Numbered from the stretch's first letter, positions 7,860 to 15,606 are shown. The stretch: DNA of 44,154 nt from Candidatus Tantalella remota (GCA_030765685.1 JAVCCB010000083.1:1-44154), one strand, 5' to 3'. Numbers and translations are program-made. The notes: generated by a model from the letters alone, not told the origin.

Positions 7860-8219
7860 TTAATTTTTCTTCTTTTCTTCGTCCTTCTCCAACGTACTGA
7901 TGCAACTCTGGATATTTTCCAGTTCCTGTTTAAGAGCTTCGGCTTCCCCTTTTAACATATCCCTTTCCTCTTCAACCGTCGGCGCGGAAGAATAAGGATG
8001 CGCTTCACCATAAACAGGGTACCCATACACGGCTCTCTGCCACCGAGGCATCCCTATCGCATAAAACCGGTTTCTCGCGCCTCGGCCTCCACCTCGCCCA
8101 AAAACCCTTCCTGTACGCGGACGTCCGGCAAAACTACCCTCCGGAACAGCACAATATCCCCTACCGCCTCCAGTCATTGAACCCATCCCTCTTGGACCTG
8201 TTCCATCATATCCTGGCAT
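7860..8219 (-). CDS. DUF5320-like Gly/Arg-rich small protein with coiled-coil tail
   Basis: A 119-residue protein opening MPGYDGTGPRGMGSMTGGGR, the family signature. A Gly/Arg-rich middle (RVFGRGGGRGARNRF) leads to an aromatic segment, and the last 45 residues form a charged helix likely to be a coiled coil (VEEERDMLKGEAEALKQEL). The function is unknown; the family is a constant companion of NifX/MinD-ferredoxin loci in anaerobes. ATG 8219 has AGGAGGTG placed as in the gene at 6762, and both share a leader. It is the first gene after fur. Confidence 0.88.
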   Translation of the reverse strand: MPGYDGTGPRGMGSMTGGGRGYCAVPEGSFAGRPRTGRVFGRGGGRGARNRFYAIGMPRWQRAVYGYPVYGEAHPYSSAPTVEEERDMLKGEAEALKQELENIQSCISTLEKDEEKKKN

Positions 8220-8305
8220 AATACACCTCCTAATTTTTCCCGAAGGGAAAAATCACTTCGAGAAACCGAACCGGTGAGGTTTCGAGAAGTCTTTTCCTCC
8301 TTATT
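8220..8305 (-). promoter_or_regulatory. Hairpin leader, copy 2
   Basis: Matches the leader at 6763-6848. On the minus strand an imperfect stem (CTTCTCGAAACC with GGTTTCTCGAAG) is followed by an 8-bp stem TTTTTCCC/GGGAAAAA with a three-base loop, then AATTAGGAGGTGTATT-ATG. The second stem ends next to the ribosome binding site, so it could modulate translation. It lies between fur and the DUF5320-like gene. Confidence 0.55.
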
Positions 8306-8312
8306 TTTTCTC

Positions 8313-8783
8313 TCACTTGCTCACTCGACACTTATCACATAAGCCATAAAATTGGATTATGTGATCGTTTATTTCAAAGTTATATTTCTTTGATAACTCT
8401 TTTTCCGCCCGCTTTAAAAAATCTATTTCTTCATCAATAAACTCAGTATAATTGATCACCCTTTTACACTTCGTGCATACCAGATGATGGTGATGCTCTT
8501 TTTTTAAACCTTCTACCATCTCATAACGAGCCCTGCCTTCTCTAAAATCGAACTTATATATCATTCCCATATCGGTTAACAGTTCCAAAGTTCTGTAAAC
8601 AGTGGTCAGCCCGACTTGTGGAAATATCTTATGCACCTCCATGTATATATCTTCAGCACTGAGATGTTTTTTTGTTTTTTGCAGAACCTCGATAATGGCT
8701 TGCCTGGGTACGGTCATCCTGTATCCGCACCCCCTGAACTTTCCGGGCCATCCTGAAGACATCGGCCCCCTTCTGCCCACCAT
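8313..8783 (-). CDS. fur: Fur-family ferric uptake regulator
   Basis: A 156-residue Fur-family repressor. The winged-helix DNA-binding domain occupies roughly residues 20-85 (VPRQAIIEVLQKTKKHLSAE; FPQVGLTTVYRTLELLTDMG). The regulatory metal site is visible as EHHHHLVCTKCKRV, and a structural-zinc CxxC pair remains at the C-terminus (CDKCRVSK). ATG 8783 has an AGAAGGAGC ribosome binding site. A Fur-like palindrome overlaps its promoter, so it is probably autoregulated and controls the iron-sulfur genes downstream. PerR or Zur function cannot be fully excluded from sequence alone. Confidence 0.9.
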   Translation of the reverse strand: MVGRRGPMSSGWPGKFRGCGYRMTVPRQAIIEVLQKTKKHLSAEDIYMEVHKIFPQVGLTTVYRTLELLTDMGMIYKFDFREGRARYEMVEGLKKEHHHHLVCTKCKRVINYTEFIDEEIDFLKRAEKELSKKYNFEINDHIIQFYGLCDKCRVSK

Positions 8784-8800
8784 GTTAGCTCCTTCTCTTA

Positions 8801-8823
8801 TTGAAAATGATTCCCATTATCAA
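8801..8823 (-). promoter_or_regulatory. Fur-type operator
   Basis: An inverted repeat with 9-bp arms, TTGATAATG and CATTTTCAA on the minus strand, separated by five bases, with one mismatch between arms. It resembles the GATAATnATTATC-type Fur box. It begins at the last base of the -10 element and covers the expected transcription start, the classic position for repression. Confidence 0.75.
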
Positions 8824-8851
8824 TTATATCCTATTTTCCTTTGCTCGTCAA
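8823..8851 (-). promoter_or_regulatory. Sigma-70 promoter of fur and the iron-sulfur locus
   Basis: On the minus strand TTGACG (8851-8846), a 17-bp spacer and TATAAT (8828-8823): near-perfect consensus spacing. It sits about 40 bp upstream of the fur start codon. Confidence 0.8.
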
Positions 8852-8858
8852 CATAATA

Positions 8859-8884
8859 AGGCCGACTGTATTAGTCGGCCTTTA
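8859..8884. terminator. Bidirectional terminator-like hairpin
   Basis: AGGCCGAC and GTCGGCCT form a stem with a 7-base loop, flanked by A/T-rich ends on both sides (TTTAT on the plus strand, TTATTA on the minus strand). It lies just upstream of the fur promoter and would insulate it from transcription coming from the right. Confidence 0.65.
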
Positions 8885-9266
8885 TCCAAGTGGTCCGTCG
8901 TCTGTGGACTATTTCCTTCCCTTCCTCCACATTACTCAAAGTTACTTCATAATGAATGTAAAAGTCTTTTCCCATCCAGCGCTACCTGTTGCGCGTGGGG
9001 ATAAACAAAATGTTTCGCTATCTCCTCTTCACTTGACCGTTATTACCGTTTCATCACGTTTGAAGTTTATCTCATCCTTCGAATCTTATCCAAACAAAAA
9101 AAACAGTTAACCTCTTCATTTTACATCCGTTAGGCATAAATTAAAAGAAATTAACTGCTTACATTATTTCCATAGAAAGGTTGGATCGACAGGCAACATC
9201 TCCTTGAGACATCTCGGAACCTTTTTGGACTAGATCTTGCCATAGGATTCCCTGTCACTTTTTCTG
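8885..9266. other. Gap with no intact gene
   Basis: About 380 bp without a convincing gene. The minus strand contains short protein-like stretches in two frames (NFKRDETVITVK and, after a frame change, EEIAKHFVYPHAQQVALDGK, ending near 8950), which could be a decayed small gene. I do not recognise the family. No RNA gene is apparent. Confidence 0.4.
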
Positions 9267-9371
9267 TTATGCTTTTCCTTGTTTATTCTTTTTTGCTTCA
9301 GCTTTTGTGTTTTTTGCTTTGTTTGCTTGTTTGTCATGCTTATTCTTATCTTTCCGTCCTTTATCACCCAT
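9267..9371 (-). CDS. Tiny Lys-rich basic protein (34 aa)
   Basis: A 34-codon ORF from ATG 9371 with a strong AAGGAGGATCAC ribosome binding site. The product begins MGDKGRKDKNKHDKQANKAK and continues with Lys, Asn, Gln and Ala repeats to the stop at 9267. About half the residues are charged, nearly all Lys, and there is no hydrophobic core, so it is likely disordered. Similar MGDK-starting Lys-rich micro-proteins of about 35-45 residues are, to my recollection, annotated as hypothetical in several anaerobic Gram-negative groups. A nucleic-acid-binding or stress role is possible but unproven. Confidence 0.6.
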   Translation of the reverse strand: MGDKGRKDKNKHDKQANKAKNTKAEAKKNKQGKA

Positions 9372-9473
9372 TAGTGATCCTCCTTCTTTTCATACCAGTT
9401 TCTTCCGTATAAAACTTGTGCTCTCTACACTGTCTTATTTATAGGGAAACAAGGTTCCCCTTTCTAACCAAAG

Positions 9474-9653
9474 TCAATAGCTCTCAACGATATCAAGTTT
9501 GATATTCTTAACAGGAACACCGTCAACCCTGTCTTCCCAGCAATGCGCTTTAAGATGAACATTGCAATAGAGTTCATGATTATAAATGCTGAGAATATTT
9601 TCGCAGAGAGGATACTTACATTTCCGATCTAGGGGTGAAGTTTTTGTCTGCAT
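9474..9653 (-). CDS. Small zinc-finger-like protein (59 aa)
   Basis: A 59-residue ORF from ATG 9653. Residues 12-33 read KCKYPLCENILSIYNHELYC followed by NVH, giving Cys-x4-Cys and Cys-x2-His pairs that resemble a compact zinc knuckle (CxxxxC...YNxxxYCxxH), as seen in many bacterial transcription-associated small proteins. The remainder (HCWEDRVDGVPVKNIKLDIV) is unassigned. The ribosome binding site is weak (AAAGGA). The neighbouring tiny basic gene is on the same strand 103 nt downstream; whether they form a unit is unknown. Confidence 0.65.
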   Translation of the reverse strand: MQTKTSPLDRKCKYPLCENILSIYNHELYCNVHLKAHCWEDRVDGVPVKNIKLDIVESY

Positions 9654-9843
9654 AGAGTGGTCCTTTTCCAGGTTCTAATCGCTGTTATTTGAATGAGGGC
9701 ATCGCAAAGTTAATATAACATCTACGACTTACTATCATTATAAGCTTATTTGCTCAAGAAGGATACATGAATCATGTTGTAGGACGAACCTGCAATCATA
9801 AATTGAATATGTACTGGCGCAGCGGCAAGCACCGTGATCTGTC

Positions 9844-11142
9844 TTATCTCTTCCTGCCGGGCTTTAACTTGAATTCTATCGGTTCGGAAAATAGCAGGGC
9901 GGCGAGTCCTGTCTCCGGATCCGCTTTTCCATCCCGAAGATAGAACCTTACCGCTATCGAACGGTCGTTGATATCGCATACAGCTGTGTACAGGGTCCTG
10001 AGCGGCAGGTCGTGATGCCCTCCCTCCGACGCTTCTTCAACGCGCCCGTACACCAGACTCATCGCCTCCTGGCCGTCCTTGACGGAATATTTACCGGAAT
10101 GGGACAACAGGTATTTCTCCAGCCTGCGATAACGGTTAAAAGTGTCGTAATCATCCGCGCCCGCTTTCGGGAATTTGTCGACCGTAGGATAATCGTAGAG
10201 AGAGTGGTTGGTTATGGGAACCGGCTTACCCGGCACGCTGCCGATGATCCGATCCGTAAAGTCTTTCGAGGAGCGCTCGTAAACAAAAGACTTGCCAGTC
10301 GCGTCTATCACCATGAAATGTGCCGGGAGAAGCGCCATTGTTATATCGTTGGTGAGTATGGCTATTTTGGCCTCCTCTACCGTAGCGCAGGTATCCAGTA
10401 TGAGCCTGATGGTCTGGTAGATGTATAACCCCGACATGCGCGAAAGGTCCTTGCTCGAGTGGTCTATGCCAAAGGTATCATCCTCAAGCATGGCCACTGC
10501 AAGGCCCGCGGAGTTGATACCGTCAATATTTATGCTCATGAGATCCAGAAATCCTACGCCAATAGAAGAATATCCCTTATCCGGATAAAGTTCGACGACA
10601 AATACGCGTGACGAAAAGTCCTCCTCGCCGGGCTTACGCTTTTTCCCCATGACCTCAGACATGCTGGCCGTGTAATAATCTCTGTTCGAGACAAAAAAGT
10701 CATGTCCATCCGCGGACACGTCCGCGGGAAAGAAAATGGCGGAACATTCCGGAGCGAGACGCCAGTAATAGAGTGCCGATGTGTCCAGGTCGGTATCATC
10801 CAGGGAAACTCCGTATGACTTCGCCACACCTTTCATCCGGTCATGCATGAAAGGATAATTCTTTTTCATGTATTCAAGGCGGGCCTTAGCGTAGACTGGA
10901 TCAGCGTATTTAACAAGTTTCGTATCGTATCCCTTTCGCGCGATATCGGCCAAAGCCTTGCCAATTTCTTCGTTCGTACCCTTGATCGTGATATGGCGAA
11001 CCTGCATGTAAGTTCCGGGGCCTTTCTTGAGAACTATCTCGTCCTTAACATCCAGTTTCCTGCCTCCTCGGGCATAACCGGGCTGTGCTATCAAGGCGAT
11101 AACTACAGAGATGAGAGCTAGCTTGATGATATTTTTTCTCAC
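9844..11142 (-). CDS. Secreted C45-type (acyltransferase/peptidase) Ntn-hydrolase
   Basis: A 432-residue protein. A signal peptide is evident (residues 1-24, hydrophobic core LALISVVIALIAQ, ending GYARG). The body matches the C45 family of choloylglycine/penicillin-acyltransferase-like Ntn hydrolases: EIGKALADIARKG, then PECSAIFFP (about residues 132-140), where the Cys would be the nucleophile, NRDYY, and INIDGINSAGLAVAM. It has no long cleaved propeptide of its own beyond about 130 residues before the Cys. It would act in the periplasm on an amide-containing substrate that sequence does not reveal. Monocistronic, with gaps on both sides. Confidence 0.8.
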   Translation of the reverse strand: MRKNIIKLALISVVIALIAQPGYARGGRKLDVKDEIVLKKGPGTYMQVRHITIKGTNEEIGKALADIARKGYDTKLVKYADPVYAKARLEYMKKNYPFMHDRMKGVAKSYGVSLDDTDLDTSALYYWRLAPECSAIFFPADVSADGHDFFVSNRDYYTASMSEVMGKKRKPGEEDFSSRVFVVELYPDKGYSSIGVGFLDLMSINIDGINSAGLAVAMLEDDTFGIDHSSKDLSRMSGLYIYQTIRLILDTCATVEEAKIAILTNDITMALLPAHFMVIDATGKSFVYERSSKDFTDRIIGSVPGKPVPITNHSLYDYPTVDKFPKAGADDYDTFNRYRRLEKYLLSHSGKYSVKDGQEAMSLVYGRVEEASEGGHHDLPLRTLYTAVCDINDRSIAVRFYLRDGKADPETGLAALLFSEPIEFKLKPGRKR

Positions 11143-11302
11143 GATAAACTCCTTGGGTTAAACACTATTTTACAAGCATCCCTGATAGACTTGAGCGTGC
11201 AAAGTGACTGGTTGCATCTCGTTGTCTAATATGGATTTCACAAACTCAACATATCATATTTGTGCCATGATTTTTGTTATTCTAGTATATCCTACAAACT
11301 GA

Positions 11303-12709
11303 TCACACGTGCTCTATCTCGGTAAACTCTGATATTTCACTATTTGTCGTACAAAGATCTTCTATAGACAAACTATGAACATCGTCATTGCCGGTTAATC
11401 TCGCAAAATCTTTTAGTTCATCTGTAGATACCCTAAGAAAATTCTCAAGCCTCTGTGATGAAATATCAACATTGAAACGGGCTCTTAACTCCGGGTCCTG
11501 TGTTGTTATTCCTACCGGGCAATTCCCAGTATTACATATACGATACTGCTGACATCCTAATGCGATAAGAGCGGATGTTCCAAGCGCTACGGCATCAGCC
11601 CCAAGCATCAAAGCTTTAACGAAATCCGACGATACCCTGAACCCTCCGGTTATAACAAGTGAAATATTCTCCCGTTTGGCATTATCCAAAAATTTCCGCG
11701 CTCGATAAAGCGCGAATATCGTTGGTATAGATGTGGCTTGTTTGACCAATTTGGGCGATGCGCCTGTTGCCCCGGCCCTGCCATCTATCGTTATGAAATC
11801 GGGGGAGGAATAAACAACATTCTCAAGATCTGCTTCAATATTACCAGCTGCTATCTTGACCCCTATCGGCTTGCCTTCTGACTTCCCCCTGAGCCACCCT
11901 ACCTTTTTCTTGAGATCTTCCTTGTTAAGGATGTCTTCAAAATGCGCCGGGCTTATAATGTCTTTCCCTTCAGGAAATCCTCTAATATCCGATATTTCTG
12001 AAGTTACTTTTTTACCGGGGAGATGCCCCCCCATGCCAGGCTTGGTAGATTGACCTATTTTTATTTCGATAGCATCAACACCCCTTAGGTTCTCATCTGT
12101 AATACTGTATTGGTTTGGAACATATTCCAGAATATATTTATGGGAGAACTGCTTTGCCTCCATCAATATGCCGCCTTCACCGGAACATGTAGCTGTCTGA
12201 ACAGCAGCACTCCCGCGGGCAATAGCTATTTTTGCCTCGCGGGATAATGCTCCAAACGACATGTGAGTTACATACAGTGGTGTTTCAATAATAAGAGGAT
12301 GTTTTGCCTTGGGGCCTATAACTGTCTGTGTATTGACCTTGATATCCTTGTTTAAAGGCATCTTCGCGAGTTGTGCCCCTTTTATCAACAGATCATCCCA
12401 GGATATTACCGGTTTGCGGGAACGCATCGGCTCTATTATGGGCTTACCGGTCATTGCCATGGAGTGTATATCTTGCATATGATCTTCAAATGAATCACTT
12501 TCTTTACTCCATTCACTTAAATATGATTCCATCGGATCATCGCTCTCTGCAGGCGCGAAGGAACCTTGTTCTTGAGAAATCGGCTGAAAGTAACTCTTTT
12601 TCGACTCACAAACAGGACAGTTCCAATCGTCACCAAGATCTTCCCATTTAACACCTTCCTTCCCCTCATCATAAAGGTGTCCACATACACCACATTCATA
12701 CACAGCCAT
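11303..12709 (-). CDS. Rubredoxin fused to FMN-binding glutamate synthase-like domain
   Basis: A 468-residue two-domain protein. Residues 1-45 are rubredoxin, with CGVCGHLY and CPVCESKK as the iron ligands. Residues about 80-450 match the FMN domain of the glutamate synthase large subunit: SFGALSREAKIAIARG, GEGGILM, GQSTKPGMGGHLPGKKV, TIDGRAGATGASP and GADAVALGTSALIALGC. The [3Fe-4S] motif CQQYRICNTGNC (C-x5-C-x4-C) is retained. The N-terminal glutaminase domain of true GltB is missing, so it cannot hydrolyse glutamine itself. It lies 26 nt after the rubrerythrin gene, which suggests a redox link. Cytoplasmic. Confidence 0.9.
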   Translation of the reverse strand: MAVYECGVCGHLYDEGKEGVKWEDLGDDWNCPVCESKKSYFQPISQEQGSFAPAESDDPMESYLSEWSKESDSFEDHMQDIHSMAMTGKPIIEPMRSRKPVISWDDLLIKGAQLAKMPLNKDIKVNTQTVIGPKAKHPLIIETPLYVTHMSFGALSREAKIAIARGSAAVQTATCSGEGGILMEAKQFSHKYILEYVPNQYSITDENLRGVDAIEIKIGQSTKPGMGGHLPGKKVTSEISDIRGFPEGKDIISPAHFEDILNKEDLKKKVGWLRGKSEGKPIGVKIAAGNIEADLENVVYSSPDFITIDGRAGATGASPKLVKQATSIPTIFALYRARKFLDNAKRENISLVITGGFRVSSDFVKALMLGADAVALGTSALIALGCQQYRICNTGNCPVGITTQDPELRARFNVDISSQRLENFLRVSTDELKDFARLTGNDDVHSLSIEDLCTTNSEISEFTEIEHV

Positions 12710-12735
12710 ACCCTTACCTCCGCATATTTGTATTC

Positions 12736-13272
12736 TTAGAAATCCAAGCTTGCCGGTTCATAATATTCTTTGGTCTTCTGGCAGCAGGGACACTTTGGAG
12801 GGGGTTCATTCCCTTCATACACATACCCGCACGCACTGCATTTCCATTTTATAGGAGTTTCTCGTTTGTACACAGTATCCTTCTCCACCATTTCCAGAAG
12901 TTTCTTGTAACGTTCCGCGTGGTGCTGCTCGATCTTTGCTATCTGCCTGAACAATCTTGCGGCATCCGCATTCCCTTCTTCCTCAGCTTCTTTAGCAAAC
13001 TCCGGATACATTTCTAAAGTCTCATGAGTCTCTCCTTCAAAGGCTGCTTTAAGGTTTGCTTTTGTATCACCAATGCCTCCCAGCAACCTGAATTCATCTC
13101 TTGCGTGCTGCCTTTCATTGTTTGCCGATTCTTCAAACATCTTAGCAATATAAAGATAGCCTTCTTCCCGTGCGATCTCAGCGTAATAAGTATACTTATT
13201 ACGTGCCTGAGATTCTCCCGCGAAAGCCGCACTGAGATTTTTTTCTGTTTTTGATCCTTTCTGAACACTCAT
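12736..13272 (-). CDS. rbr: Rubrerythrin
   Basis: A 178-residue rubrerythrin, close to the usual size. The N-terminal ferritin-like four-helix domain has the di-iron ligands in FAGESQARNKY, ESANNERQHARDE, FEGETHE and KIEQHHAERY. The C-terminal rubredoxin domain carries CSACGYVY and CPCC. It reduces hydrogen peroxide to water in anaerobes using electrons from rubredoxin-type donors. It is first in a two-gene operon with the rubredoxin-GltB fusion. GGAGGGGAAA precedes the start. Confidence 0.95.
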   Translation of the reverse strand: MSVQKGSKTEKNLSAAFAGESQARNKYTYYAEIAREEGYLYIAKMFEESANNERQHARDEFRLLGGIGDTKANLKAAFEGETHETLEMYPEFAKEAEEEGNADAARLFRQIAKIEQHHAERYKKLLEMVEKDTVYKRETPIKWKCSACGYVYEGNEPPPKCPCCQKTKEYYEPASLDF

Positions 13273-13310
13273 TTTCCCCTCCTTTTTTAAATAAAAACCT
13301 TGTATGGAAT

Positions 13311-13338
13311 ATTATATCATCTTGAATGATGATCGCAA
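13311..13338 (-). promoter_or_regulatory. Probable promoter of the rubrerythrin operon
   Basis: TTGCGA (13338-13333), a 16-bp spacer and TATAAT (13316-13311) on the minus strand. No clear PerR or Fur palindrome was seen beside it. Confidence 0.55.
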
Positions 13339-13372
13339 AAAAAAAGCTACTCCACAACTGGGAATGGCTTTT
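13337..13372 (-). terminator. Rho-independent terminator
   Basis: On the minus strand AAAAGCCATTCCC and GGAGTAGCTTTT form a stem with one mismatch, followed by nine T. It would end transcription from the minus-strand genes at 13516-14305. Its T run overlaps the -35 element of the next promoter. Confidence 0.65.
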
Positions 13373-13380
13373 ATTTTAAA

Positions 13381-13391
13381 TGGCGGAGAGG
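13381..13391 (-). repeat. Short copy of a tRNA-Ser 3' end
   Basis: CCTCTCCGCCA on the minus strand equals the last 11 bases of tRNA-Ser at 17672-17760, including CCA. The flanks differ (GTCCTCTCCG instead of CTCCCTCTCCG). It could be a fragment left by tRNA-targeted integration or chance. Confidence 0.35.
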
Positions 13392-13515
13392 ACGGGGGAA
13401 GAAGCCCTCTGCTATATGCTTTTTAAAATAAGTGTGTTCTAATACATACGTGTCAGGATCGCACTCATTTTAAAGACAGTCTCTCATCGCTACATAAAGC
13501 GCCTTTAACACCTCG

Positions 13516-13992
13516 TTAGTTTTTTTTAATATTGTCTTTGGACTGTTTCCCAAAAAGGCCTGTTATTCTCACCCTCCACACACCCACCGCTAAAATCATA
13601 GCAAGAGGAATAGACCATTCCTTTTCGCTATACTGTTTTATTAGCACATTCAGCGCTTTACGTTTCTCATCGTTCCCCTTAACCTCGGTAGCCTCACCAA
13701 AACCTATGACAGACCTATATGAAAAATTGAACTTACACGGATCTGTTTCATGCTTTACAACCTCGGCTTCACTTTCCATCTCAAAACATACATTAGGATT
13801 CTTTTTGAGGTATTCCATCTTCAAACCGGACTTCGAGGAATGAAAATATATATACTCCCCGTCAAACCCGAACGACAAAGGAACCACATAAGGAATATTA
13901 TCTTTGCACATACCCAGGCGCATAATTTCGGCCTGGTCGATAATTTTATGCAGAAGTTCTTTATCTGTTATTTCCTGATTTTTTCTTCTCAT
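13516..13992 (-). CDS. Pyridoxamine 5'-phosphate oxidase-family flavoprotein
   Basis: A 158-residue split-barrel flavin-binding protein of the NimA/PPOX-like group: an N-terminal helix, then AEIMRLGMCKDNIPYVVPLS, FGFDGEYIYFHSSKSGLKME and FNFSYRSVIGFGEATEV. That order of strands is typical of FMN-binding pyridoxamine-phosphate-oxidase-related proteins in anaerobes, which may reduce nitroimidazoles or other small oxidants. It is too divergent to be PdxH. It begins 22 nt after the stop of the monooxygenase gene, so the two share an operon ending at the terminator at 13337-13372. Confidence 0.85.
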   Translation of the reverse strand: MRRKNQEITDKELLHKIIDQAEIMRLGMCKDNIPYVVPLSFGFDGEYIYFHSSKSGLKMEYLKKNPNVCFEMESEAEVVKHETDPCKFNFSYRSVIGFGEATEVKGNDEKRKALNVLIKQYSEKEWSIPLAMILAVGVWRVRITGLFGKQSKDNIKKN

Positions 13993-14014
13993 AATAGATG
14001 TTTACACTCCCCGC

Positions 14015-14305
14015 TTAATCGATGTGTGTCATTTCATTGAGGGTGAACTCTTCAACCGCTCCGTCGGTCGCCGCCATATAGTCCTTCAAATGCTGGTTGC
14101 CCATATGTGTCTGCCAAAGTTCACGAGATCCCCAGTTCTCGTAGAACATAAAATGAGTAGGATTTTCATTATTCTGATGTAGATCGTACTGCAGGCAGCC
14201 CTCTTCAGCTCGCGTAATATCGATGAGTTTTTCGAGCTCTGCTTTCACTATGTCTATCTTGTCCGATTTAGCTTTAATATTGGCAACGATGGTTAGTTTT
14301 GACAT
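14015..14305 (-). CDS. Antibiotic biosynthesis monooxygenase (ABM/YgiN-like) domain protein
   Basis: A 96-residue dimeric alpha/beta-barrel protein of the ABM family: MSKLTIVANIKAKSDKIDIV, then ITRAEEGCLQYDLHQNNENP, HFMFYENWGSRELWQTHM and HLKDYMAA are the recognisable blocks. E. coli YgiN acts on quinols. A role in quinone or small-aromatic oxidation is possible but not shown. AAGGAGACGATC is the ribosome binding site. First gene of a pair with the flavoprotein downstream. Confidence 0.87.
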   Translation of the reverse strand: MSKLTIVANIKAKSDKIDIVKAELEKLIDITRAEEGCLQYDLHQNNENPTHFMFYENWGSRELWQTHMGNQHLKDYMAATDGAVEEFTLNEMTHID

Positions 14306-14532
14306 GATCGTCTCCTTGTTTCACAAAAGCATACCTCCTCTTAGTAAAGATTGCAACTTTTAGGCACAAGATCGGCACAAAAGAAATTAGAGTTATTTTT
14401 GATTTGTACAAGCTCTTGAAAGACAACCCCTTATAAGCCAGAGGATAAAATGGCGAAGAGAGAGGTGCGTATAATCCCCTTGACTTAACTCGTTCAAAAC
14501 AAGCAACTTACTAAGTGCGAAAACCCAACGTG

Positions 14533-14754
14533 TTAGAATTGTGTTACAGTTTTATGAGCTTGATCTATAAAAAGATGGGACACCATCTTCCGCTCTCTGC
14601 CTATGACTGCGTTATAGGCTTCTTTCTGAGAAACAAAAAGATCTTTCACCTGGTATATCTTGTCCAGCAAAAGCTTTATCGCTTCCTCTTTCGTAGAAGC
14701 ATTCAGGTTAGTTGCGATGGTATCAGAATTAAGATACCGACTAATATCGATCAT
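14533..14754 (-). pseudogene. Truncated PTS EIIA-like domain
   Basis: 73 codons that resemble the N-terminal half of a fructose/nitrogen-type EIIA: MIDISRYLNSDTIATNLNAS, TKEEAIKLLLDKI, then AYNAVIGRERKMVS. After this the similarity stops and the reading frame ends, before the phosphorylated histidine segment (GIGIPH-like) should appear. A complete domain is about 150 residues. The ATG overlaps the stop of the upstream HTH-EIIA gene (ATGA). It is either a decayed second EIIA or a frameshifted gene, and should be non-functional as a phosphocarrier. Confidence 0.65.
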
Positions 14755-15479
14755 TGAGAAACTCCTTCTCTACCCACTTCCCATGGGAAAAGATGTTTTC
14801 TTTCCAGTTCTAAAAGCAACTGGATTATCTCATCGCTCCCAGATGCTTGCATAAATTTATCAATAACACCTTCTACCTGAAGCAATTTGGCGATCTTCGC
14901 CAAAAGCCTAAGATGAACAAATATTGTGGGTGCGCAGGTCATAAAAAATAAATGTACTTTCTCCCCGTCCGGACTGGAAAAATCTACACCTTGTTTTGAA
15001 CGTCCAACCACAATATTAGGCCTCGCAAACAACTTCGGATCAGGGTGCCTTGGATGAGGTATCGCGATTCCGTTCCCCACAGCCGTACTGAACATTTTTT
15101 CGCGTTTTTCCAGCTGATCTACCAGTTTCGTTCTGTCGCTAAGAATACCTGCTTCGTCAGCAACCTCCGCCAACTCAACAAGAACCCCTTTTTTGTTCTT
15201 GGCCTTAAAATCCAGCCTCATTAGATCCGGACTAACCAACCGGGATAAAGGTATGATCTGATCCGTGGTTCTTAGTATTATATCCAGTTCATCCTTAGGG
15301 GTTTCAGAAATAATATCACTCTGCAAATACTGATCTATTTGTTCCAAATGAAACCTCCATTGATTTCCTATTTTCGCACCCGGAAGTTCTTTGTTTTGGA
15401 CCATTTTAAGAATAGTCTTTTCGTTCAATTTCATATATTCTGCCAACTCTCTGCTAGTCATAACCCTATCCTCTTTCAT
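14751..15479 (-). CDS. Helix-turn-helix DNA-binding protein fused to PTS EIIA domain
   Basis: A 242-residue protein. Residues 1-55 form an excisionase/MerR-type winged helix (MTSRELAEYMKLNEKTILKM, LPGAKIGNQWRFHLEQIDQY). Residues about 85-235 are an EIIA (PtsN-like) domain with the phosphorylatable histidine in VGNGIAIPHPRHPD (about residue 150) and the following VGRSKQGVDFSS block. A phosphorylation-controlled DNA-binding protein is the natural inference; targets are unknown. AAGGAGGAGATTAAG precedes ATG 15479. It heads a two-gene unit whose second gene is truncated. Confidence 0.88.
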   Translation of the reverse strand: MKEDRVMTSRELAEYMKLNEKTILKMVQNKELPGAKIGNQWRFHLEQIDQYLQSDIISETPKDELDIILRTTDQIIPLSRLVSPDLMRLDFKAKNKKGVLVELAEVADEAGILSDRTKLVDQLEKREKMFSTAVGNGIAIPHPRHPDPKLFARPNIVVGRSKQGVDFSSPDGEKVHLFFMTCAPTIFVHLRLLAKIAKLLQVEGVIDKFMQASGSDEIIQLLLELERKHLFPWEVGREGVSQ

Positions 15480-15606
15480 CTTAATCTCCTCCTTATGTTA
15501 ACTTACATTAACTCATATTAACCTATATTCCTATATTTTAACTCGCTTTAAGGGATTGTCATGGGTTTTTACGATAATTGTAGGATGGTTAAAATTTCGA
15601 CTAAAC

